In this document: one piece after another, positions 1 to 5,066 of the stretch
Layout of the letters: each line of letters opens with the position of its first letter
How positions within the stretch are numbered: position 1 is the first letter of the stretch
Assembly: GCA_947178115.1 (NCBI GenBank)
Contig: CAMWXF010000170.1
Span: forward strand, 1-5,066
Reading direction: 5' to 3'
Length of the DNA: 5,066 bases
DNA from: an uncultured Lachnospiraceae bacterium
GTDB lineage: Bacteria; Bacillota; Clostridia; Lachnospirales; Lachnospiraceae
Notes under the pieces: model-generated
Told to the model about the DNA's origin: nothing
The model's input: only the letters and a program-made list of their open reading frames with translations
Databases searched by the model: none
Position numbers and translations under genes: made by a program

Positions 1-1
1 A

Positions 2-1684
2 TTTCTGCTGCTGACGGCGGGCGTTTTCTTTGGTTACGGAGAGCGCAGTTATATCGGAGTCCATGACAATATGGATCTCTTTCTTGCCCAGTTTCAGATG
101 TTAAAAAATACGGGTACTTTTTGGAAACACGGTGTTGATGTGCCTTTTCTGGGAGGGGTCAGCCGGGATAATCTTCCGTCGGAACTGTCTGCTTACAGTC
201 TGCTGTACATGATTTTTCCCACTTACACGGCGTATGTGCTCGGTATTCTCGTCAAAATTCTGTTGGGGATGTTTTCTTTCAGGCTGCTTTCGGCGGAGTT
301 GTTTCCGGAGCGATACATGCACTACCGTCCGGTGATCTATATGACCGGATTTGCATACGGCATTATCTGGTTCTTCCCGGCATTCGGATTTGCGTTTGCA
401 TCTATTCCGCTGTGTGTGTATCTGCTTGTCAAGATTTACAGACGGCAGGGGATGTGGTGGTATGCAGCATTGTTTGTTTATCCGCTGGTGTCTTACTTCT
501 CCTATCATGGAATTTTTATTCTTGGATATCTTGTGATAGCGGTCATATGGCTGTCCATACGGGACAGGAGGCCTTCGTGGCGGCTTGCGGCAGCGCTTCC
601 GGTTCTGGCGCTGGGGTATGTGGTGTGCGAGTATCGGCTGTTCGGGCAGATGTTGTTCAGCGACGAGGTGACGATACGCTCTTCAATGGTGAATGCCAGC
701 CTGTCGATACCGGAGATTCTGCGGGAGATCGGTACGGTCTGGCGGGAAGGAATATTTCATGCGGATGATATACACGGCAAGGTGGTACTGCCGGTGTGCA
801 TACTTTATTTTGCGGTAAACAACGGAATATATCTGTGCAGGAAGCAGGCAAAGAAGATTCTGAGAGATCCTTTTAACTTTCTCATGCTTTTTATTCTGTT
901 TAACAGCGTGGTATACGGGCTCTATGATTTGGAGCCTCTCAGGTCGCTGGTGGAGCGGCTGATTCCCCCGCTGGAGGGATGGCAGTTTAACAGAACCATA
1001 TTCTTTAATCCGTTTCTCTGGTACGGGGCGCTTCTGCTGGTGCTGATCCGGCTGTATGATGCGGGAGTATGGCAGATGTGGCTTGCCAATGGCATTGTCT
1101 GCATTGCCGTGCTGGCGGTTATATTGACACCCAACCGGTATAATGATCTGTATCATACATGCTATAACAGAGCCTATGAATATTTCCATGGCACGGAAGT
1201 GGATGAACTGGATTATGAGCAGTTCTATGCGCGGGAACTTTTTGATGAGATTAAGGAAAAAATCGGCTATCAGGGAGAATGGTCGGCGGCATACGGGTTT
1301 CATCCCGCAGTGCTTGAGTATAACGGAATCGCCACACTGGACGGATATTTGGGCTTCTATTCCCAGCAGTATAAAGAGGAGTTTCGAGGGATCATTGCGC
1401 CGGCCTTAGAACGGGTGGAAGCAACCAGAATCTACTATGATGATTGGGGTGCACGGGCGTACCTGTACTCAGGAACGGATTTAAGTATTGTAAATGCGAC
1501 AAAGATCGTGTATGCTACAGATTATGATATTTATATTGATGCACAGGCGTTTTGTGCGTTGGGAGGAAAGTATATTTTCTCCAGATTGGAGCTTGCCAAT
1601 GCAGAGGAAGTCGGACTGCGGCTTATGGACAGTTACACGGCGCGGGACGGAAGCTGTACGGTTTATGTATATGAGGCGGCGTGA
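2..1684 (+). CDS. DUF6044/YkoS-like polytopic membrane protein, 5'-partial
   Basis: The frame is already open at base 2, 23 codons before the first visible ATG (position 71). That ATG is therefore internal and the true start lies left of the window. The 560 visible residues begin in a hydrophobic segment followed by Y-I-G-V-H-D-N (HDN at 62-70). I recognise the pattern of the DUF6044 family (B. subtilis YkoS). Numbering from the ATG at 71, several hydrophobic membrane segments lie between about residues 40 and 355, with an aromatic stretch WQFNRTIFFNPFLWY at 304-318. A soluble C-terminal part follows, with the family-like block GFHPAVLEYNG at 409-419, LDGY at 423-426 and YYDDWGARAYLYS at 455-467. 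Known family context: in Bacillus, YkoS-like proteins pair with a GT2 enzyme and resemble GT-C transferases such as YfhO, which move a sugar from undecaprenyl phosphate to a surface polymer outside the membrane. That role here is inference. An acidic residue in the first extracytoplasmic loop (Asp of HDN) would be the expected catalytic candidate. The stop codon is TGA, 37 nt before the next gene. Confidence 0.75.
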   Translation, partial: FLLLTAGVFFGYGERSYIGVHDNMDLFLAQFQMLKNTGTFWKHGVDVPFLGGVSRDNLPSELSAYSLLYMIFPTYTAYVLGILVKILLGMFSFRLLSAELFPERYMHYRPVIYMTGFAYGIIWFFPAFGFAFASIPLCVYLLVKIYRRQGMWWYAALFVYPLVSYFSYHGIFILGYLVIAVIWLSIRDRRPSWRLAAALPVLALGYVVCEYRLFGQMLFSDEVTIRSSMVNASLSIPEILREIGTVWREGIFHADDIHGKVVLPVCILYFAVNNGIYLCRKQAKKILRDPFNFLMLFILFNSVVYGLYDLEPLRSLVERLIPPLEGWQFNRTIFFNPFLWYGALLLVLIRLYDAGVWQMWLANGIVCIAVLAVILTPNRYNDLYHTCYNRAYEYFHGTEVDELDYEQFYARELFDEIKEKIGYQGEWSAAYGFHPAVLEYNGIATLDGYLGFYSQQYKEEFRGIIAPALERVEATRIYYDDWGARAYLYSGTDLSIVNATKIVYATDYDIYIDAQAFCALGGKYIFSRLELANAEEVGLRLMDSYTARDGSCTVYVYEAA

Positions 1685-1721
1685 AGAAAATATATATTGA
1701 GAGAAAGGCACGGTAACAAAT

Positions 1722-2705
1722 ATGTCGATCAGAGTACACAATTTTGGGGGAATAATTGGATGGAATGCCAGAAAATATCTGCCTAGGTTATCCAGTATGG
1801 GCTATCTGAAGCTCCAGTTTATTGCCAGAAGACGGCAGCAGAAGAAATATATCGAATATTTCTTTTCTCAGAAGGAGGCACCCCATCCGATGGTGGTGAA
1901 TTTGGAGACGGTGAATCGGTGCAACAGTACATGTGAGTTCTGCACCGCCAATATTCATGCGGAGAAACGGCCTTATATGAAGATGGAGGATGAGATGTAT
2001 TATTCTATCATCGATCAGCTTCACGACTGGAATTATAAGGGACATCTGACGCTCTACGGCAATAATGAACCGTGGCTGGATAAGCGGATCGTCGAGTTTC
2101 ATAAGTATGCGAGGGAAAAACTTCCGGATGCGTTTATCTTCATGTCTACCAACGGACTGCTTTTGGATGTGGACAAGGTGAAAACGATCGTGCCCTATGT
2201 GAATCAGCTTATCATCAATAACTATTGTCTCAATATGAAAATGCATGACAATATTCAGGTGATCTATGACTATGTTAAGGCTCATCCGGAGGAGTTTAAG
2301 GATGTGGATATCCTGATTCAGATGCGATATCTGAAAGAAGTGCTGACCAATCGCGCGGGCAGCGCGCCGAATAAACAGGCGAAAAAAAATAAGGTGGTTA
2401 AAGAGACATGCCTTATGCCGTATACAGACATGTGGATCATGCCGAACGGCAAACTGGGAATCTGCTGTTGCGATAATTTCGAGGTGACCGATTTGGCGGA
2501 TCTGCATAAAGTGCCGCTGAAGGACGGTTGGAGCAGCGAGCCATATAAGAAGCTTCGTCAGGCGATCCGGGACGGCAGACAGAATTATCCGTTTTGTAAA
2601 AGCTGCGATTTCATTGATGCAGGACTGCGTATGGACGCTGTGAATGACGTGCTGAAACACCATGAACGGCTGCACGGGGCGAGACAGTCCGTGTTTAAGA
2701 AGTAA
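1722..2705 (+). CDS. Radical SAM protein with short SPASM/twitch-like C-terminus
   Basis: A 327-residue cytoplasmic protein. The radical SAM cluster motif CX3CX2C is at C67, C71 and C74 (NRCNSTCEFC), which would hold the [4Fe-4S] cluster that cleaves S-adenosylmethionine. GNNEP at 113-117 matches the GGE/GxxEP region that contacts SAM, and MSTNG at 141-145 is also typical. The C-terminal part has C230, twelve residues, G243, four residues, then C248 (with C249 and C250 adjacent), and later C292-X2-C295. This fits the start of a SPASM domain (C-X9-15-G-X4-C) but lacks the later cysteines of the full seven-Cys form, so probably a single auxiliary cluster. The first 55 residues are basic and aromatic and precede the core. 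The ATG at 1722 is the first start after an in-frame TGA at 1698-1700, with a purine-rich AGAAAGG at 1702-1708, about 13 nt upstream, which is rather far. It follows the membrane protein by 37 nt and is likely co-transcribed. The substrate is unknown; SPASM enzymes modify peptides or proteins, alcohols or sugars. Confidence 0.88.
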   Translation: MSIRVHNFGGIIGWNARKYLPRLSSMGYLKLQFIARRRQQKKYIEYFFSQKEAPHPMVVNLETVNRCNSTCEFCTANIHAEKRPYMKMEDEMYYSIIDQLHDWNYKGHLTLYGNNEPWLDKRIVEFHKYAREKLPDAFIFMSTNGLLLDVDKVKTIVPYVNQLIINNYCLNMKMHDNIQVIYDYVKAHPEEFKDVDILIQMRYLKEVLTNRAGSAPNKQAKKNKVVKETCLMPYTDMWIMPNGKLGICCCDNFEVTDLADLHKVPLKDGWSSEPYKKLRQAIRDGRQNYPFCKSCDFIDAGLRMDAVNDVLKHHERLHGARQSVFKK

Positions 2706-2708
2706 CAG

Positions 2709-2715
2709 AAGGAGG
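2709..2715 (+). promoter_or_regulatory. Strong Shine-Dalgarno-like AAGGAGG without a well-placed start
   Basis: AAGGAGG lies 3 nt after the stop of the radical SAM gene and 65 nt before the hydrolase ATG, too far to serve that start. The nearest start-like codon is GTG at 2718, only 2 nt downstream, which is tighter than the usual 5-9 nt. From that GTG a frame of 18 codons runs to a TAA at 2772-2774. The site is either a chance or relic match, or drives a short leader peptide. Confidence 0.4.
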
Positions 2716-2717
2716 CA

Positions 2718-2774
2718 GTGGGGGCAAAGATTCTTAAGGGGGACCGTCCGGTGATCGGAAGTCGGACGGAGTAA
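2718..2774 (+). CDS. Possible 18-codon leader mini-ORF (GTG start)
   Basis: The frame GTG (2718) to TAA (2772-2774) would encode VGAKILKGDRPVIGSRTE. It starts just after a consensus-like AAGGAGG, but the spacing of 2 nt is poor. Its stop codon sits inside the ribosome binding region of the hydrolase and ends 6 nt before that gene's ATG. It also passes through both arms of the hairpin at 2744-2769. That arrangement would suit translational coupling: ribosomes reading the mini-ORF would melt the hairpin. There is no homology or codon evidence that it is expressed, so this is a speculative entry. Confidence 0.2.
   Translation: MGAKILKGDRPVIGSRTE
2744..2769 (+). promoter_or_regulatory. Intercistronic GC-rich hairpin overlapping the hydrolase RBS
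   Basis: CCGTCCG (2744-2750) is the exact reverse complement of CGGACGG (2763-2769). Two G-U wobble pairs (2751/2762 and 2752/2761) can extend the 7-bp stem inward, leaving an 8-nt loop at 2753-2760. No T-run follows, so it is not an intrinsic terminator. The 3' arm covers the GG of the GGAG at 2768-2771, one of the two Shine-Dalgarno candidates for the gene starting at 2781. It could lower translation of the hydrolase or stabilise processed mRNA. The regulatory role is inference. Confidence 0.5.
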
Positions 2775-2780
2775 GGTACT

Positions 2781-3770
2781 ATGGGAAAAAGAAGAGTGAA
2801 CATACTGGTATGTGCGGGTGTGTGCGCTGTGCTTCTGTGCGGCGGGTCAAGCGGCTGCGGCAACGCAGAAACGGATGACGAAGTGAATCAGGATCGGGAT
2901 GAAGCGACAGAGAAGACTTTAGAAGAGACGGCTGATGTGCAGGAAAGCGTGGATAATATGTCGGAGAAGAACGGCGATTCGGATGGAGAGAGCGAGGCAG
3001 GGCAGGAGGAGGCCTCTGCGGAAACTTCGGTTGATGAACCAGTGTCATTGGAAGGATTGGGCATATCGATTCTGGGAGACAGCATCTCTACTTATGACGG
3101 CTGGATTCCGGAGGGTTTTAATGTGTTTTATCCTTTTGACGGAGAGTTGACAGACGTGTCACAAACATGGTGGAAAAGTCTGGTTGATGAAACGGGAATG
3201 GAACTGTGTGCCAATAATTCCAGTTCCGGAAGCACCTGCAGCGGGGACTCGTTAAGTATCGACGATCCGATGTTTGGCTGCAGCGACGGAAGGCTCTCTT
3301 TTCTGGTGGGAAGTCAGGGAAGGCTTCCGGATGTCATTGTGATTTATATGGGAACGAATGATCTGCTCAAAGGCGTGCCGATCGGAGATAACGATGGGAC
3401 GAAGCTGGTGGAGGAAGGAAACGTGGAGAATTTCAGCGATGCCTATTGTCTGATGTTGGACAAGCTGGCAAGCTATTATCCGACGGCACAGATCTTCTGC
3501 TGCACGCTTGCACCTGTGGGTGATTGGGGAACAGATCAACCGTTTGTCATATTTGAGAATCATCTGGGGCTGACGGCGGAGGAGTACTCAGATCAGATCA
3601 AGGTGATCGCGGACAGCAAGGGCGCAACGGTAATAGATCTGTATCACTGTGGTATTACGATTGATAATCTGGCAGAGATGACAACGGATGGAGTTCATCT
3701 TACTCTTGTCGGCATGGAACGTGTGAAGAATGCGGTATTTGAGGGATTGACGGGGGCAGTGATTCGATAA
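2781..3770 (+). CDS. Exported SGNH/GDSL-family hydrolase, probable lipoprotein
   Basis: A 329-residue protein. Residues 1-26 form a signal peptide: basic MGKRR, a hydrophobic core, then SSGC with Cys26 the best lipidation candidate (Ser instead of the usual Leu at -3, so the lipobox is weak). Residues 28-88 are a low-complexity linker rich in Asp, Glu, Ser, Asn and Gly, presumably a spacer across the wall. The catalytic domain starts near 92. Block I is GDSIS (99-103) with nucleophile Ser101; TWW at 129-131; block II is the NNSSSGS region (145-151); block III is GTND (191-194) with Asn193; block V is DGVHLT (303-308) with Asp303 and His306. All SGNH residues are present, so it should be an active esterase or lipase-like enzyme outside the cell, perhaps removing or moving acyl groups on a surface glycan; the substrate is inferred only from context. 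The ATG at 2781 has GGAGTAAGG at 2768-2776. An in-frame TAA at 2772-2774 excludes a longer start. The stop at 3768-3770 precedes a strong terminator by about 53 nt. Confidence 0.88.
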   Translation: MGKRRVNILVCAGVCAVLLCGGSSGCGNAETDDEVNQDRDEATEKTLEETADVQESVDNMSEKNGDSDGESEAGQEEASAETSVDEPVSLEGLGISILGDSISTYDGWIPEGFNVFYPFDGELTDVSQTWWKSLVDETGMELCANNSSSGSTCSGDSLSIDDPMFGCSDGRLSFLVGSQGRLPDVIVIYMGTNDLLKGVPIGDNDGTKLVEEGNVENFSDAYCLMLDKLASYYPTAQIFCCTLAPVGDWGTDQPFVIFENHLGLTAEEYSDQIKVIADSKGATVIDLYHCGITIDNLAEMTTDGVHLTLVGMERVKNAVFEGLTGAVIR

Positions 3771-3823
3771 AATTACGGATCATGCGATTAAACGAATAGA
3801 ATATAAAAAGCGGATTTTATGAG

Positions 3824-3894
3824 CTCCGCCACATCTTAGAAAGATACTTTTGTGGGATAGAAGTAAACTTTTTAAGATGTGGCGGAGTTTTTTT
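3824..3894 (+). terminator. Intrinsic terminator ending the three-gene unit
   Basis: CTCCGCCACATCTTA (3824-3838) pairs perfectly with 3873-3887. The stem extends inward through 3839-3843 with 3868-3872, giving about 20 bp with a single G-U pair, and leaves a 24-nt loop (3844-3867). The 3' arm is followed directly by seven T residues (3888-3894). The reverse strand lacks a matching T-run, so it acts mainly on + strand transcription. It lies 53 nt after the hydrolase stop codon. Confidence 0.93.
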
Positions 3895-3941
3895 AAGAAA
3901 TACTTAATAGTTTGTTGAAGAAAATCCATAGATTCATTCGT

Positions 3942-3947
3942 TATGAT
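3942..3947 (+). promoter_or_regulatory. Weak candidate -10 element for the glycosyltransferase unit
   Basis: TATGAT matches TATAAT at five of six positions, between the terminator and the palindrome. The best -35-like hexamer, TTGAAG at 3915-3920, is 21 nt upstream, which is too far for a standard sigma-A promoter, and nothing good lies at 16-18 nt. If used, the mRNA would begin near 3954 with a leader of about 230 nt that contains the whole palindrome. Low certainty. Confidence 0.18.
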
Positions 3948-3986
3948 AGGTAGAAAGTTGGTTTTCACGGACAGTCTAACCCGTCC

Positions 3987-4138
3987 GCGCAGATGAAAGT
4001 TAATATCTACGAAACCGCGCTCTCGCTCCGCAAAAAGCGTAGCAGGTGCTAAACTCGTGAGTTGCAAAGCAACTCATAACCTCGTTAAGCACTGACGCTT
4101 TTTGAGGGGTTTCTTAAGATATTAACTTCCATCTGCGC
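3987..4138. repeat. 152-nt imperfect palindrome, MITE-like or structured leader
   Basis: The terminal arms GCGCAGATG (3987-3995) and CATCTGCGC (4130-4138) pair perfectly. After one A/C mismatch, 3997-4008 pair with 4117-4128, so 21 of the outer 22 positions match. Further in, 4011-4016 pair with 4108-4113, 4028-4029 with 4106-4107, 4031-4040 (CAAAAAGCGT) with 4095-4104, 4046-4050 with 4088-4092, 4052-4054 with 4084-4086, and 4058-4065 with 4069-4076 around an AAA apical loop. The sum is about 55 base pairs, with one 11-nt bulge on the left arm (4017-4027). There is no ORF of its own and no T-run at either end. The size, lack of coding content and 22-nt terminal inverted repeats resemble a non-autonomous mobile element or dispersed palindromic repeat. 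No clear target-site duplication was found. It could also be a functional RNA upstream of the glycosyltransferase. Confidence 0.8.
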
Positions 4139-4175
4139 TAGGTATTGGTTATGAAAGTTATGAACACAAAATTAT

Positions 4176-4180
4176 GGAGG
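4176..4180 (+). promoter_or_regulatory. Ribosome binding site of the glycosyltransferase
   Basis: GGAGG ends 7 nt before the ATG at 4188, an ideal spacing. It fixes the start of the downstream gene, which has no other support because the gene runs off the window. Confidence 0.85.
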
Positions 4181-4187
4181 TCGGGAC

Positions 4188-5066
4188 ATGCAGAATAGGA
4201 AGAATGAAAATAACGGGACGAAGTACATAACATTTACGGTGCCGTGCTACAATTCACAGGATTATATGAAGCGGTGTATCGAATCACTGCTTGTGGGTGG
4301 GGAGGATGTCGAGATTATCATTGTAAACGATGGATCTACAGATGCCACAGGGGAGATCGCGGATTATTATGAGAGGCTGTATCCGGGAATCGTCAGAGCC
4401 GTACATAAAGAGAACGGCGGACACGGTTCAGGAGTCAATAAAGGGTTAGAGCTGGCGCGAGGGATGTTTTTCAAGGTAGTGGATTCGGACGACTGGTTGG
4501 ATGCGAGTGCTTACGACGAATTGCTGTATCGGATCAAAAGATTCTGTACTTTAAAGGAAGCCGGGCTTGTGGGCAGCATTCCGGATCTGTTTGTCTGCAA
4601 TTATATCTATGATCATCTGGATGAGGGCACATATCATGTTATGCATTACAGAAATGTATTCCCGGTAGAGGAAACCTGCGACTGGAATGATATCGGAAGA
4701 TTTCATACATCCCAATATCTGATCATGCACGCACTGATCTTTCGGACTGAACTGCTGCGCAGGGCGGATGTGGTGCTGCCGGAGCATACGTTCTATGTAG
4801 ATAATATCTTTGCCTATAAGCCGCTGCCTTATGTGAGACATATCTATTATATGGATATTGATCTGTATCATTATTACATCGGAAGAGAGGACCAGTCCGT
4901 CAATGAAAAGGTTCTGATGAGCCGCATTGACCAGCAGATCAAGGTGACTAAGATTGTCTCCAAGTGCGTGGACCTGAACGAGGTGAAAGAGGTATATCCG
5001 AAGCTGGCGGAGTACATGTGCCGCAACATATCTATTATGATGGCGATCTCTTCCATACATTTGCTG
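4188..5066 (+). CDS. GT2-family glycosyltransferase, 3'-partial
   Basis: The frame is open for 293 codons from the ATG at 4188 to the last base, with no stop, so the C-terminus is missing. The N-terminal GT-A fold of family 2 is clear: FTVPCYN at 16-22, EIIIVNDGSTD at 42-52 for nucleotide-sugar binding, the ENGGHGSGVNKGL segment at 75-87, and VVDSDDW at 97-103, whose D99-S100-D101 is the metal-binding DXD. YVDNIFAY at 203-210 sits where GT2 enzymes carry the acidic catalytic base (Asp205 candidate). No membrane segment is seen in the visible part, so it is a cytoplasmic or membrane-associated enzyme that transfers a sugar from a nucleotide donor to a lipid-linked intermediate or a surface glycan. 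The donor and acceptor cannot be told from sequence. Start choice rests on the GGAGG at 4176-4180. It follows a terminator and a large palindrome, so it probably begins a new transcription unit. Such enzymes are often about 320-350 residues, so perhaps 30-60 residues are missing. Confidence 0.9.
   Translation, partial: MQNRKNENNGTKYITFTVPCYNSQDYMKRCIESLLVGGEDVEIIIVNDGSTDATGEIADYYERLYPGIVRAVHKENGGHGSGVNKGLELARGMFFKVVDSDDWLDASAYDELLYRIKRFCTLKEAGLVGSIPDLFVCNYIYDHLDEGTYHVMHYRNVFPVEETCDWNDIGRFHTSQYLIMHALIFRTELLRRADVVLPEHTFYVDNIFAYKPLPYVRHIYYMDIDLYHYYIGREDQSVNEKVLMSRIDQQIKVTKIVSKCVDLNEVKEVYPKLAEYMCRNISIMMAISSIHLL

Larger units (their letters stand above)
3771..4187. other. Non-coding interval between hydrolase and glycosyltransferase
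   Basis: 417 nt with no credible gene. In order it contains an AT-rich spacer with a small ATAAAA/TTTTAT inverted repeat (3803-3820), the terminator (3824-3894), an AT-rich stretch with a TATGAT hexamer at 3942-3947, a small hairpin CGGAC/GTCCG (3968-3972 with 3983-3987), a 152-nt imperfect palindrome (3987-4138), and the ribosome binding site of the next gene. The interval separates two transcription units, so the glycosyltransferase needs its own promoter somewhere here. No T-box or recognisable riboswitch motif was seen. Confidence 0.7.

Noticed and set aside
71..73. ATG at 71 as the true start of the first gene
   Set aside because: The frame is open upstream to the window edge, and the upstream residues contain a hydrophobic stretch and the family-like YIGVHDN; the ATG is an internal Met.
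683..1303. Minus-strand 206-codon frame opposite the membrane protein
   Set aside because: Antisense to a long family-matching frame, with no domain of its own.
1788..2675. Minus-strand 295-codon frame opposite the radical SAM gene
   Set aside because: It lies wholly antisense to a gene with clear catalytic motifs and has a His/Ile-rich composition typical of a reverse-frame shadow.
3824..3894. Possibility that the terminator is bidirectional
   Set aside because: The upstream side of the 5' arm lacks a run of A residues, and no converging gene exists on the minus strand.
3780..4067. Minus-strand 95-codon frame between the hydrolase and the glycosyltransferase
   Set aside because: It starts at a TTG within the palindrome's apical hairpin, runs through one palindrome arm and both arms of the terminator, and has no recognisable domain. 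The DNA is explained by structure rather than coding.
3987..4138. Reading the large palindrome as an intrinsic terminator, T-box or riboswitch
   Set aside because: No T-run follows on either strand, no T-box sequence is present, and no known aptamer core was recognised.
4551..5060. Minus-strand 169-codon frame near the right edge
   Set aside because: It is antisense to the GT2 glycosyltransferase, whose + strand frame stays open to the edge and carries NDGSTD and DSDD motifs.

Overview
The window looks like a chromosomal cell-envelope/exopolysaccharide locus from a low-to-mid-GC Bacillota. A gut Clostridia member of the Lachnospiraceae type is most likely. The basis is the Gram-positive style Shine-Dalgarno sequences (GGAGG-like), a strong hairpin-plus-U terminator, moderate GC with frequent ATA and AGA/AGG codons, and protein styles typical of that group (YkoS-like membrane protein, SPASM radical SAM enzyme, SGNH lipoprotein, GT2 glycosyltransferase). 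The taxonomic call is inference; there is no rRNA or marker gene here.

Layout: all four genes read on the + strand. (1) Positions 2-1684 hold the nearly complete C-terminal bulk of a polytopic membrane protein of the DUF6044/YkoS type, cut at its N-terminus by the window edge. (2) Positions 1722-2705 encode a radical SAM enzyme with a short SPASM/twitch-like C-terminal cysteine set. (3) Positions 2781-3770 encode an exported, probably lipid-anchored SGNH/GDSL hydrolase with an acidic linker. These three are closely spaced (37 and 75 nt gaps) and end at a strong intrinsic terminator (about 3824-3894), so they are probably one transcription unit. The 75-nt gap before the hydrolase contains an unused strong Shine-Dalgarno sequence, an 18-codon mini-ORF, and a GC-rich hairpin that overlaps the hydrolase's own ribosome binding site. 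(4) After a 417-nt non-coding stretch, a GT2 glycosyltransferase begins at 4188 and runs off the right edge without a stop codon.

The non-coding stretch 3771-4187 holds the terminator and then a 152-nt imperfect palindrome (3987-4138), able to form about 55 base pairs. It lies just upstream of the glycosyltransferase and could be a MITE-like dispersed repeat or a structured leader. It is the most unusual DNA structure in the window.

Functionally, a GT2 enzyme that uses an activated sugar, a multi-pass GT-C-like protein acting outside the membrane, and an exported SGNH esterase fit together as a pathway that builds and decorates a surface polymer. The radical SAM enzyme is the odd member: its substrate cannot be read from the sequence.
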